A DNA stretch of 64,000 bases from Bugula neritina. Taxonomy: Eukaryota > Bryozoa > Gymnolaemata > Cheilostomatida > Bugulidae. The stretch lies in contig CAXIUT010000126.1 of the NCBI GenBank assembly GCA_964035545.1, positions 273,001 to 337,000 on the forward strand, in the 5' to 3' direction. Position 1 is the first letter of the stretch; every line of letters starts with the position of its first letter. Shown here one piece after another: positions 13,542 to 25,270 of the stretch. The position numbers were made by a program, and so were the translations under genes. The notes under the pieces were generated by a model. It saw only the letters and a program-made list of their open reading frames with translations. It was not told the DNA's origin and did not search any database.

Positions 13542-13981
13542 GTTTCAGTGTGTTGCAGTATATTTCATTTAGTTGCAGTGTATTTCAATTTGTTCCAGTG
13601 TATGTCAGTATAATGCAGTATGTTGCAGTGTGTTTCAGTATGTTACAGTGTATTTCAGTATGTTGCAGTATCTTGCAGTACATTTCAGTATGTTTTAGTA
13701 TGTAGCAGTGTATTTCAGTATGTTGCAGTATATTTCAGTATGTTGCAGTATATTTCAGTGTGTTACTGTTTTTTCCAGTATGTTACAACACATTTCCGTA
13801 TATTAAACTATATTTCAGCGAGTTACAGTATATTTCAATGTGTTGCAGTGTATTGCAATATGTTACAGCGTATTTCGGTATGTTGCAGTGTGTTGCAGTG
13901 TAATTCAGTATATTACATTGTATTTCAGTGTGTTGCAGTTCATTTCAATATGTAGCAGGGTATTTCAGTATAGTGCAGTGT
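13542..13981 (+). repeat. Ruler module M, copy 8
   Basis: The landmark is at 13,762, 1,190 bp after copy 7. It is C class and is the first module of the HOR copy that carries the retroelement insertion. Confidence 0.85.
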
Positions 13982-14207
13982 ATTTCAGTATGCCACAGCA
14001 TATTTCAGTATGTTGCAGTATATTGCAATGTGTCGCAGTATATTTCAGTATGTTGCTGTATATTTCAATGTGTTGCAGTGTATATCAATATGTTACAGTG
14101 TATTTGAGCATGTTGTAGTATTTTGCGGCGTATTTCAGTATGTTGCAGTATCTTGCAGTATATTTCAGCATGTTGCAGTTATTTTCAATGTGTTACAGTA
14201 TGTTTCA

Positions 14208-14213
14208 GTATGT
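14208..14213. other. 48-bp deletion scar private to HOR copy 2
   Basis: Copies 1 and 3 read TTTCAGTATATTACCGTATA here, while copy 2 goes directly from TTTCAGTA to TGTATTTCAATATG. The missing stretch is 48 bp, not a multiple of 10, so the unit phase shifts by 2. It lies about 80 bp from the retroelement insertion, in the same copy. Confidence 0.8.
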
Positions 14214-14291
14214 ATTTCAATATGTTCTAGTGTTTTGCAGTGTATTTCAGTTTGTTACAGTGTATTTCAATATGTTGCAGTATGTTGCAGT

Positions 14292-14297
14292 ATGTTT
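14292..14297. repeat. Target-site duplication, left (ATGTTT)
   Basis: ATGTTT lies just before the GTTT run and matches 14,477-14,482. The empty site in the sister copy reads GCAGTATGTTTCCATATG with a single ATGTTT. Because the element tail is also GTTT-rich, the exact left edge is ambiguous by one tail unit. Confidence 0.65.
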
Positions 14298-14313
14298 GTT
14301 TGTTTGTTTGTTT
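14298..14313 (-). repeat. (AAAC)n simple-repeat tail of the insertion
   Basis: Four GTTT units on + follow the target-derived GTTT. Read on the element's own strand they form an AAAC tail that closes the 3' end. Tails of short tetranucleotide repeats are known for several LINE clades and their SINE partners. Confidence 0.6.
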
Positions 14314-14315
14314 GG

Positions 14316-14321
14316 TTTATT
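14316..14321 (-). promoter_or_regulatory. AATAAA hexamer near the element's 3' end
   Basis: The + strand reads TTTATT, which gives AATAAA on the minus strand a few bases before the (AAAC)n tail. The position fits a polyadenylation signal of a parent element. Function is inferred from position alone. Confidence 0.45.
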
Positions 14322-14476
14322 TCATCAAAGGTATTTAATAACACAAGGACATTAGAAAATGCCAAGGAGGCGATGATGAGGCCCATTGCGCTATAGCCTA
14401 GCTAGTCATGCGCGGGCCAACACGAGCTGACAGCGACTCTATCCAGAAAAATACAAAAAAATACAACTATTCTAAC

Positions 14477-14482
14477 ATGTTT
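14477..14482. repeat. Target-site duplication, right (ATGTTT)
   Basis: This is the second copy of the 6-bp target sequence. Satellite sequence resumes immediately after it with CCATATGTTACAG, as in the uninterrupted sister copies. Confidence 0.65.
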
Positions 14483-16182
14483 CCATATGTTACAGTGCAT
14501 TTCAGCATGTTGCAGTATATTTCAGTGAGTTGCAGTGTATTTCAGTGTGCTACAGCATATTTCAGTATGTTACAGTATATTGCAATGTGTCGCAGTATAT
14601 TTCAGTATGTTGCAGTATTTTTCAATGTGTTACAGTATATTTCATTAGTTTACCATATATTTCGGTGTGTTGCAGTATATTTCAATGTGTTGCAGTGTAT
14701 TTCAATATGTTACAGTGTATTTCAGCATGTTGTAGTTTTTTGCAGAATATTTTAGTGTGTTGCAGTGTACTTTAGTATTTTGCAGTATTTTTCAATGTGT
14801 TACAGTATATTTCGGTATATTACCGTATATTTAGGTATGTTTCAGTATATTTCAATCTGTTGCAGTGTATTTCAATATGTTGTAGTATGTTGCAGTGTAT
14901 TTCAGTATGTTACAGTGTATTTCAGTATGTTGCAGTATATTTCAGTATGTTACAGTGTATTTCAGTATGTTGCAGTATATTTCAGTGTGTTACAGTGTAT
15001 TTCAGTATGTTGTAGTATATTTCAGTGTGTTACAGTATATTTCAGTATGTTGCAGTATTTTTCAATGTGTTGCAGTGTATTTCAATATGTTACAGCGTAT
15101 TTCAGTATGTTGCAGTGTATTTCAGTATGTAGCAGGGTATTTCAGTATGTTGCAGTGCATTTCAGTATGCTACAGCATATTTCAGTATGTTGCAGTATAT
15201 TGCAATGTGTCGCAGTATATTTCAGTATGTTGCTGTATATTTCAATGTGTTACAGTATATTTCAGTAGTTTATCATACATTTCGGTACGTTGCAGTATAT
15301 TTCAATGTGTTGCAGTGTATTTCAATATGTTACAGTGTATTTCAGTATGTTGTAGTATTTTGCCGCGTATTTCAGTATGTTGCAGTATCTTGCAGTGTAT
15401 TTCAGTATGTTGCAGTATTTTTCAATGTGTTACCGTATATTTCAGTATATTACCATATATTTAGGTATTTTGCAGTATATTTCAATGTGTTGCAGTGTAT
15501 TTCAATATGTTCTAGTAATTTGTGGTGTATTTCAGTATGTTACAGTGTATTTCAGTATGTTGCAGTATGTTTCAATATGTTACAGTGTATTTCAGTATTT
15601 TGCAGTATATTTCAGTGAGTTGCAGTGTATTTCAGTGTGCTACAGCATATTTCAGTATGTTGCAGTATATTGCAATGTGTCGCAGTATGTTGCAGTATTT
15701 TTCAATGTGTTACAGTATATTTCAGTAGTTTACCATATATTTCGGTATGTTGCAGTATATTTCAATGTGTTGCAGTGTATATCAATATGTTACAGTGTAT
15801 TTGAGCATGTTGTAGTATTTTGCAGTGTATTTCAGTATGTTACAGTGTATTTCAGTATGTTGCAGTATGTTTCAATATGTTACAGTGTATTTCAGTATTT
15901 TGCAGTATATTTCAGTGAGTTGCAGTGTATTTCAGTGTGCTACAGCATATTTCAGTATGTTACAGTATATTGCAATGTGTCGCAGTGTATTTCAGTATGT
16001 TGCAGTATTTTTCAAGGTGTTACAGTATATTTCAGTAGTTTACCATATATTTCGGTATGTTGCAGTATATTTCAATGTGTTGCAGTGTATATCAATATGT
16101 TACAGTGTATTTGAGCATGTTGTAGTATTTTGCAGTGTATTTCAGTGTGTTGCAGTGTATTTCAGTATTTTGCAGTATTTTT

Positions 16183-16184
16183 TA
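16183..16184 (+). other. TA register marker, copy 2
   Basis: This is the same C-to-TA change in HOR copy 2, 5,958 bp after the first. Confidence 0.85.
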
Positions 16185-16259
16185 AATGTGTTACAGTGTA
16201 TTTCGGTATATTACCGTATATTTAGGTATGTCGCAGTATATTTCAGTATGTTGCCGTAT

Positions 16260-16699
16260 GTTTCAGTGTGTTGCAGTATATTTCATTTAGTTGCAGTGTA
16301 TTTCAATTTGTTCCAGTGTATGTCAGTATAATGCAGTATGTTGCAGTGTGTTTCAGTATGTTACAGTGTATTTCAGTATGTTGCAGTATCTTGCAGTACA
16401 TTTCAGTATGTTTTATTATGTAGCAGTGTATTTCAGTATGTTGCAATATATTTCAGTATGTTGCAGTATATTTCAGTGTGTTACTGTTTTTTCCAGTATG
16501 TTACAACACATTTCCGTATATTAAACTATATTTCAGCGAGTTACAGTATATTTCAATGTGTTGCAGTGTATTGCAATATGTTACAGCGTATTTCGGTATG
16601 TTGCAGTGTGTTGCAGTGTAATTCAGTATATTACATTGTATTTCAGTGTGTTGCAGTTCATTTCAATATGTAGCAGGGTATTTCAGTATAGTGCAGTGT
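16260..16699 (+). repeat. Ruler module M, copy 9
   Basis: The landmark is at 16,480. It is T class with GTTTTATTATG and GTTGCAATAT, matching copies 1 and 6. The interval from copy 8 is 2,718 bp instead of 2,581 because of the insertion and deletion. Confidence 0.85.
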
Positions 16700-18309
16700 A
16701 TTTCAGTATGCTACAGCATATTTCAGTATGTTGCAGTATATTGCAATGTGTCGCAGTATATTTCAGTATGTTGCAGTACGTTGCAGTATGTTTCAATATG
16801 TTACGGTGTATTTCAGTATGTTGCAGTATTTTTCAATGTGTTAAAGTGTATTTCAGTAGTTTACCATATATTTCGGTATGTTGCAGTATATTTCAATGTG
16901 TTGCAGTGTATTTCAATATGTTACAGCGTATTTCAGTATGGTGCAGTGTATTTCAGTATGCAGCAGGGTATTTCAGTATGTTGCAGTGCATTTCGGTATG
17001 CTACAGCATATTTCAGTATGTTGCAGTATATTGCAATGTGTCGCAGTATATTTCAGTATGTTGCTGTATATTTCAATGTGTTGCAGTATATTTCAGTATG
17101 TAGCAGTGTATTTCAGTATGTTGCAGTATATTTCAGTGAGTTGCAGTAAATTTCAGTGTGCTACAACATATTTCAGTGTGTTACAGTATATTGCAATGTG
17201 TCGCAGTATATTTCAGTATGTTGCAGTATTGTTCAATGTGTTACAGTATATTTCAGTAGTTTACCATACATTTCAGGACGTCGCAGTATATTTCAATGTG
17301 TTGCAGTGTATTTCAATATGTTACAGTGTATTTCAGTATGTTGTAGTATTTTGCGGCGTATTTCAGTATGTTGCAGTATCTTGCAGTATATTTCAGCATG
17401 TTGCAGTTATTTTCAATGTGTTACAGTATGTTGCAGTATATTTCAATGTGTTGCAGTGTATTTCAATATGTTCTTGTGTTTTGCAGTGTATTTCAGTTTG
17501 TTACAGTGTATTTCAGTATGTTGCAGTATGTTGCAGTATGTTTCAATATGTTTCAGTGTATTTCAGCATGTTGCAGTATATTTCAGTGAGTTGCAGTGTA
17601 TTTCAGTGTGCTACAGCATATTTCAGTATGTTACAGTATATTGCAATGTGTCGCAGTATATTTCAGTATGTTGCAATATTTTTCAATGTGTTACAGTATA
17701 TTTCATTAGTTTACCATATATTTCGGTGTGTTGCAGTATATTTCAATGTGTTGCAGTGTATTTCAATATGTTGTAGTATGTTGCAGTGTATTTCAGTATG
17801 TTACAGTGTATTTCAGTATGTTGCAGTATATTTCAGTATGTTACAGTGTATTTCAGTATGTTGCAGTATATTTCAGTGTGTTACAGTGTATTTCAGTATG
17901 TTGTAGTATATTTCAGTGTGTTACAGTATATTTCAGTATGTTGCAGTATTTTTCAATGTGTTGCAGTGTATTTCAATATGTTACAGCGTATTTCAGTATG
18001 TTGCAGTGTATTTCAGTATGTAGCAGGGTATTTCAGTATGTTGCAGTGCATTTCAGTATGCTACAGCATATTTCAGTATGTTGCAGTATATTACAATGTG
18101 TCGCAGTATATTTCAGTATGTTACTGTATATTTCAATGTGTTACAGTATATTTCAGTAGTTTACCATACATTTCGGTACGTTGCAGTATATTTCAATGTG
18201 TTGCAGTGTATTTCAGTATTTTGCAGTATTTTTCAATGTGTTACAGTGTATTTCGGTATATTACCGTATATTTAAGTATGTCGCAGTATATTTCAGTATG
18301 TTGCCGTAT

Positions 18310-18749
18310 GTTTCAGTGTGTTGCAGTATATTTCATTTAGTTGCAGTGTATTTCAATTTGTTCCAGTGTATGTCAGTATAATGCAGTATGTTGCAGTGTG
18401 TTTCAGTATGTTACAGTGTATTTCAGTATGTTGCAGTATCTTGCAGTACATTTCAGTATGTTTTAGTATGTAGCAGTGTATTTCAGTATGTTGCAGTATA
18501 TTTCAGTATGTTGCAGTATATTTCAGTGTGTTACTGTTTTTTCCAGTATGTTACAACACATTTCCGTATATTAAACTATATTTCAGCGAGTTACAGTATA
18601 TTTCAATGTGTTGCAGTGTATTGCAATATGTTACAGCGTATTTCGGTATGTTGCAGTGTGTTGCAGTGTAATTCAGTATATTACATTGTATTTCAGTGTG
18701 TTGCAGTTCATTTCAATATGTAGCAGGGTATTTCAGTATAGTGCAGTGT
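18310..18749 (+). repeat. Ruler module M, copy 10
   Basis: The landmark is at 18,530. It is C class and equivalent to copy 7. Confidence 0.85.
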
Positions 18750-19499
18750 ATTTCAGTATGCCACAGCATATTTCAGTATGTTGCAGTATATTGCAATGTG
18801 TCGCAGTATATTTCAGTATGTTGCTGTATATTTCAATGTGTTGCAGTGTATATCAATATGTTACAGTGTATTTGAGCATGTTGTAGTATTTTGCGGCGTA
18901 TTTCAGTATGTTGCAGTATCTTGCAGTATATTTCAGCATGTTGCAGTTGTTTTCAATGTGTTACAGTATGTTTCAGTATATTACCGTATATTTAGGTATG
19001 TTGCAATATATTTCAATGTGTTGCAGTGTATTTCAATATGTTCTAGTGTTTTGCAGTGTATTTCAGTTTGTTACAGTGTATTTCAGTATGTTGCAGTTTG
19101 TTGCAGTATGTTTCCATATGTTACAGTGTATTTCAGCATGTTGCAGTATATTTCAGTGAGTTGCAGTGTATTTCAGTGTGCTACAGCATATTTCAGTATG
19201 TTACAGTATATTGCAATGTGTCGCAGTATATTTCAGTATGTTGCAGTATTTTTCAATGTGTTACAGTATATTTCATTAGTTTACCATATATTTCGGTGTG
19301 TTGCAGTATATTTCAATGTGTTGCAGTGTATTTCAATATGTTACAGTGTATTTCAGCATGTTGTAGTTTTTTGCAGAATATTTCAGTGTGTTGCAGTGTA
19401 CTTTAGTATTTTGCAGTATTTTTCAATGTGTTACAGTATATTTCGGTATATTACCGTATATTTAAGTATGTCGCAGTATATTTCAGTATGTTGCCGTAT

Positions 19500-19939
19500 G
19501 TTTCAGTGTGTTGCAGTATATTTCATTTAGTTGCAGTGTATTTCAATTTGTTCCAGTGTATGTCAGTATAATGCAGTATGTTGCAGTGTGTTTCAGTATG
19601 TTACAGTGTATTTCAGTATGTTGCAGTATCTTGCAGTACATTTCAGTATGTTTTAGTATGTAGCAGTGTATTTCAGTATGTTGCAGTATATTTCAGTATG
19701 TTGCAGTATATTTCAGTGTGTTACTGTTTTTTCCAGTATGTTACAACACATTTCCGTATATTAAACTATATTTCAGCGAGTTACAGTATATTTCAATGTG
19801 TTGCAGTGTATTGCAATATGTTACAGCGTATTTCGGTATGTTGCAGTGTGTTGCAGTGTAATTCAGTATATTACATTGTATTTCAGTGTGTTGCAGTTCA
19901 TTTCAATATGTAGCAGGGTATTTCAGTATAGTGCAGTGT
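19500..19939 (+). repeat. Ruler module M, copy 11
   Basis: The landmark is at 19,720. It is C class and equivalent to copies 5 and 8. Confidence 0.85.
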
Positions 19940-22003
19940 ATTTCAGTATGCCACAGCATATTTCAGTATGTTGCAGTATATTGCAATGTGTCGCAGTATA
20001 TTTCAGTATGTTGCTGTATATTTCAATGTGTTGCAGTGTATATCAATATGTTACAGTGTATTTGAGCATGTTGTAGTATTTTGCGGCGTATTTCAGTATG
20101 TTGCAGTATCTTGCAGTATATTTCAGCATGTTGCAGTTATTTTCAATGTGTTACAGTATGTTTCAGTATATTACCGTATATTTAGGTATGTTGCAGTATA
20201 TTTCAATGTGTTGCAGTGTATTTCAATATGTTCTAGTGTTTTGCAGTGTATTTCAGTTTGTTACAGTGTATTTCAGTATGTTGCAGTATGTTGCAGTATG
20301 TTTCCATATGTTACAGTGTATTTCAGCATGTTGCAGTATATTTCAGTGAGTTGCAGTGTATTTCAGTGTGCTACAGCATATTTCAGTATGTTACAGTATA
20401 TTGCAATGTGTCGCAGTATATTTCAGTATGTTGCAGTATTTTTCAATGTGTTACAGTATATTTCATTAGTTTACCATATATTTCGGTGTGTTGCAGTATA
20501 TTTCAATGTGTTGCAGTGTATTTCAATATGTTACAGTGTATTTCAGCATGTTGTAGTTTTTTGCAGAATATTTTAGTGTGTTGCAGTGTACTTTAGTATT
20601 TTGCAGTATTTTTCAATGTGTTACAGTATATTTCGGTATATTACCGTATATTTAGGTATGTTTCAGTATATTTCAATCTGTTGCAGTGTATTTCAATATG
20701 TTGTAGTATGTTGCAGTGTATTTCAGTATGTTACAGTGTATTTCAGTATGTTGCAGTATATTTCAGTATGTTACAGTGTATTTCAGTATGTTGCAGTATA
20801 TTTCAGTGTGTTACAGTGTATTTCAGTATGTTGTAGTATATTTCAGTGTGTTACAGTATATTTCAGTATGTTGCAGTATTTTTCAATGTGTTGCAGTGTA
20901 TTTCAATATGTTACAGCGTATTTCAGTATGTTGCAGTGTATTTCAGTATGTAGCAGGGTATTTCAGTATGTTGCAGTGCATTTCAGTATGCTACAGCATA
21001 TTTCAGTATGTTGCAGTATATTGCAATGTGTCGCAGTATATTTCAGTATGTTGCTGTATATTTCAATGTGTTACAGTATATTTCAGTAGTTTATCATACA
21101 TTTCGGTACGTTGCAGTATATTTCAATGTGTTGCAGTGTATTTCAATATGTTACAGTGTATTTCAGTATGTTGTAGTATTTTGCCGCGTATTTCAGTATG
21201 TTGCAGTATGTTGCAGTGTATTTCAGTATGTTGCAGTATTTTTCAATGTGTTACCGTATATTTCAGTATATTACCATATATTTAGGTATTTTGCAGTATA
21301 TTTCAATGTGTTGCAGTGTATTTCAATATGTTCTAGTAATTTGTGGTGTATTTCAGTATGTTACAGTGTATTTCAGTATGTTGCAGTATGTTTCAATATG
21401 TTACAGTGTATTTCAGTATTTTGCAGTATATTTCAGTGAGTTGCAGTGTATTTCAGTGTGCTACAGCATATTTCAGTATGTTGCAGTATATTGCAATGTG
21501 TCGCAGTATGTTGCAGTATTTTTCAATGTGTTACAGTATATTTCAGTAGTTTACCATATATTTCGGTATGTTGCAGTATATTTCAATGTGTTGCAGTGTA
21601 TATCAATATGTTACAGTGTATTTGAGCATGTTGTAGTATTTTGCAGTGTATTTCAGTATGTTACAGTGTATTTCAGTATGTTGCAGTATGTTTCAATATG
21701 TTACAGTGTATTTCAGTATTTTGCAGTATATTTCAGTGAGTTGCAGTGTATTTCAGTGTGCTACAGCATATTTCAGTATGTTACAGTATATTGCAATGTG
21801 TCGCAGTGTATTTCAGTATGTTGCAGTATTTTTCAAGGTGTTACAGTATATTTCAGTAGTTTACCATATATTTCGGTATGTTGCAGTATATTTCAATGTG
21901 TTGCAGTGTATATCAATATGTTACAGTGTATTTGAGCATGTTGTAGTATTTTGCAGTGTATTTCAGTGTGTTGCAGTGTATTTCAGTATTTTGCAGTATT
22001 TTT

Positions 22004-22005
22004 TA
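22004..22005 (+). other. TA register marker, copy 3
   Basis: This is the same change in HOR copy 3, 5,821 bp after the second. Confidence 0.85.
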
Positions 22006-22080
22006 AATGTGTTACAGTGTATTTCGGTATATTACCGTATATTTAGGTATGTCGCAGTATATTTCAGTATGTTGCCGTAT

Positions 22081-22520
22081 GTTTCAGTGTGTTGCAGTAT
22101 ATTTCATTTAGTTGCAGTGTATTTCAATTTGTTCCAGTGTATGTCAGTATAATGCAGTATGTTGCAGTGTGTTTCAGTATGTTACAGTGTATTTCAGTAT
22201 GTTGCAGTATCTTGCAGTACATTTCAGTATGTTTTAGTATGTAGCAGTGTATTTCAGTATGTTGCAATATATTTCAGTATGTTGCAGTATATTTCAGTGT
22301 GTTACTGTTTTTTCCAGTATGTTACAACACATTTCCGTATATTAAACTATATTTCAGCGAGTTACAGTATATTTCAATGTGTTGCAGTGTATTGCAATAT
22401 GTTACAGCGTATTTCGGTATGTTGCAGTGTGTTGCAGTGTAATTCAGTATATTACATTGTATTTCAGTGTGTTGCAGTTCATTTCAATATGTAGCAGGGT
22501 ATTTCAGTATAGTGCAGTGT
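22081..22520 (+). repeat. Ruler module M, copy 12
   Basis: The landmark is at 22,301. It is T class with GTTGCAATAT but GTTTTAGTATG, so it is intermediate between the copy 6/9 type and the rest. The same combination recurs in the inverted block. Confidence 0.85.
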
Positions 22521-24130
22521 ATTTCAGTATGCTACAGCATATTTCAGTATGTTGCAGTATATTGCAATGTGTCGCAGTATATTTCAGTATGTTGCAGTAC
22601 GTTGCAGTATGTTTCAATATGTTACGGTGTATTTCAGTATGTTGCAGTATTTTTCAATGTGTTAAAGTGTATTTCAGTAGTTTACCATATATTTCGGTAT
22701 GTTGCAGTATATTTCAATGTGTTGCAGTGTATTTCAATATGTTACAGCGTATTTCAGTATGGTGCAGTGTATTTCAGTATGCAGCAGGGTATTTCAGTAT
22801 GTTGCAGTGCATTTCGGTATGCTACAGCATATTTCAGTATGTTGCAGTATATTGCAATGTGTCGCAGTATATTTCAGTATGTTGCTGTATATTTCAATGT
22901 GTTGCAGTATATTTCAGTATGTAGCAGTGTATTTCAGTATGTTGCAGTATATTTCAGTGAGTTGCAGTAAATTTCAGTGTGCTACAACATATTTCAGTGT
23001 GTTACAGTATATTGCAATGTGTCGCAGTATATTTCAGTATGTTGCAGTATTGTTCAATGTGTTACAGTATATTTCGGTAGTTTACCATACATTTCAGGAC
23101 GTCGCAGTATATTTCAATGTGTTGCAGTGTATTTCAATATGTTACAGTGTATTTCAGTATGTTGTAGTATTTTGCGGCGTATTTCAGTATGTTGCAGTAT
23201 CTTGCAGTATATTTCAGCATGTTGCAGTTATTTTCAATGTGTTACAGTATGTTGCAGTATATTTCAATGTGTTGCAGTGTATTTCAATATGTTCTTGTGT
23301 TTTGCAGTGTATTTCAGTTTGTTACAGTGTATTTCAGTATGTTGCAGTATGTTGCAGTATGTTTCAATATGTTACGGTGTATTTCAGTATGTTGCAGTAT
23401 ATTTCAGTGAGTTGCAGTGTATTTCAGTGTGCTACAGCATATTTCAGTATGTTACAGTATATTGCAATCTGTCGCAGTATATTTCAGTATGTTGCAATAT
23501 TTTTCAATGTGTTACAGTATATTTCATTAGTTTACCATATATTTCGGTGTGTTGCAGTATATTTCAATGTGTTGCAGTGTATTTCAATATGTTGTAGTAT
23601 GTTGCAGTGTATTTCAGTATGTTACAGTGTATTTCAGTATGTTGCAGTATATTTCAGTATGTTACAGTGTATTTCAGTATGTTGCAGTATATTTCAGTGT
23701 GTTACAGTGTATTTCAGTATGTTGTAGTATATTTCAGTGTGTTACAGTATATTTCAGTATGTTGCAGTATTTTTCAATGTGTTGCAGTGTATTTCAATAT
23801 GTTACAGCGTATTTCAGTATGTTGCAGTGTATTTCAGTATGTAGCAGGGTATTTCAGTATGTTGCAGTGCATTTCAGTATGCTACAGCATATTTCAGTAT
23901 GTTGCAGTATATTACAAGGTGTCGCAGTATATTTCAGTATGTTGCTGTATATTTCAATGTGTTACAGTATATTTCAGTAGTTTACCATACATTTCGGTAC
24001 GTTGCAGTATATTTCAATGTGTTGCAGTGTATTTCAGTATTTTGCAGTATTTTTCAATGTGTTACAGTGTATTTCGGTATATTACCGTATATTTAAGTAT
24101 GTCGCAGTATATTTCAGTATGTTGCCGTAT

Positions 24131-24570
24131 GTTTCAGTGTGTTGCAGTATATTTCATTTAGTTGCAGTGTATTTCAATTTGTTCCAGTGTATGTCAGTAT
24201 AATGCAGTATGTTGCAGTGTGTTTCAGTATGTTACAGTGTATTTCAGTATGTTGCAGTATCTTGCAGTACATTTCAGTATGTTTTAGTATGTAGCAGTGT
24301 ATTTCAGTATGTTGCAGTATATTTCAGTATGTTGCAGTATATTTCAGTGTGTTACTGTTTTTTCCAGTATGTTACAACACATTTCCGTATATTAAACTAT
24401 ATTTCAGCGAGTTACAGTATATTTCAATGTGTTGCAGTGTATTGCAATATGTTACAGCGTATTTCGGTATGTTGCAGTGTGTTGCAGTGTAATTCAGTAT
24501 ATTACATTGTATTTCAGTGTGTTGCAGTTCATTTCAATATGTAGCAGGGTATTTCAGTATAGTGCAGTGT
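24131..24570 (+). repeat. Ruler module M, copy 13
   Basis: The landmark is at 24,351. It is C class and is the last module before the inversion. With the inversion reversed on paper, the next landmark lies 2,581 bp on, the spacing seen in intact copies. Confidence 0.85.
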
Positions 24571-25270
24571 ATTTCAGTATGCCACAGCATATTTCAGTAT
24601 GTTGCAGTATATTGCAATGTGTCGCAGTATATTTCAGTATGTTGCTGTATATTTCAATGTGTTGCAGTGTATATCAATATGTTACAGTGTATTTGAGCAT
24701 GTTGTAGTATTTTGCGGCGTATTTCAGTATGTTGCAGTATCTTGCAGTATATTTCAGCATGTTGCAGTTATTTTCAATGTGTTACAGTATGTTTCAGTAT
24801 ATTACCGTATATTTAGGTATGTTGCAGTATATTTCAATGTGTTGCAGTGTATTTCAATATGTTCTAGTGTTTTGCAGTGTACTTCAGTTTGTTACAGTGT
24901 ATTTCAGTATGTTGCAGTATGTTGCAGTATGTTTCCATATGTTACAGTGTATTTCAGCATGTTGCAGTATATTTCAGTGAGTTGCAGTGTATTTCAGTGT
25001 GCTACAGCATATTTCAGTATGTTACAGTATATTGCAATGTGTCGCAGTATATTTCAGTATGTTGCAGTATTTTTCAATGTGTTACAGTATATTTCATTAG
25101 TTTACCATATATTTCGGTGTGTTGCAGTATATTTCAATGTGTTGCAGTGTATTTCAATATGTTACAGTGTATTTCAGCATGTTGTAGTTTTTTGCGGAAT
25201 ATTTCAGTGTGTTGCAGTGTACTTTAGTATTTTGCAGTATTTTTCAATGTGTTACAGTATATTTCGGTAT

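Larger units (their letters stand above)
14292..14482 (-). mobile_element. Short retroelement insertion (SINE-like or 5'-truncated non-LTR element)
   Basis: This is the only non-satellite DNA in the window. It is about 179 bp of unique, more GC-rich sequence between two copies of ATGTTT. Read on the minus strand it ends with an AATAAA hexamer and then an (AAAC)n tail, which appears on + as about five GTTT units at 14,294-14,313. This end structure is typical of retroelements copied by target-primed reverse transcription. I see no convincing tRNA-type A and B boxes and no open frame of note, so it may be a SINE or the 3' end of a longer non-LTR element. The family is not recognised. The empty site is preserved in HOR copies 1 and 3 (for example 20,300), which fixes the edges precisely. 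Confidence 0.75.
13492..19449 (+). repeat. 5,821-bp HOR, copy 2, interrupted (5,958 bp)
   Basis: This is the second tandem copy. Its length differs from copies 1 and 3 by +137 bp, which is fully explained by a 48-bp deletion at 14,210 and a 185-bp insertion at 14,292. Outside those changes it follows copy 3 almost base for base: landmark spacings are 2,050 and 1,190, and the TA marker is at 16,183. The insertion is absent at the equivalent site in copies 1 and 3, so it arrived after the copies formed, or it was never spread by later exchange. Confidence 0.85.
19450..25270 (+). repeat. 5,821-bp HOR, copy 3
   Basis: This is the third tandem copy, uninterrupted, with landmarks at 19,720, 22,301 and 24,351. 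The match to copy 2 ends near 25,280. There this copy reads ATTTAGGTATGTTTCAG, as at 8,871, while copy 2 reads ATTTAAGTATGTCGCAG. The three copies therefore sum to exactly three periods between related edge sequences, as expected after unequal crossing-over. Confidence 0.85.

Noticed and set aside
14398-14405. CTAGCTAG palindrome as a regulatory site
   Set aside because: It is a single short palindrome within a retroelement-like insert, with no supporting context.
14298-14476. tRNA-derived SINE with internal pol III promoter
   Set aside because: I looked on both strands for A-box and B-box matches and found none convincing, so I left the element class open.
14408-14755. Open frame starting MRGPTRADSDSIQ inside the insertion and running into satellite
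   Set aside because: It begins within the retroelement-like sequence and most of its length is satellite repeat. It is a chance fusion across an insertion edge.
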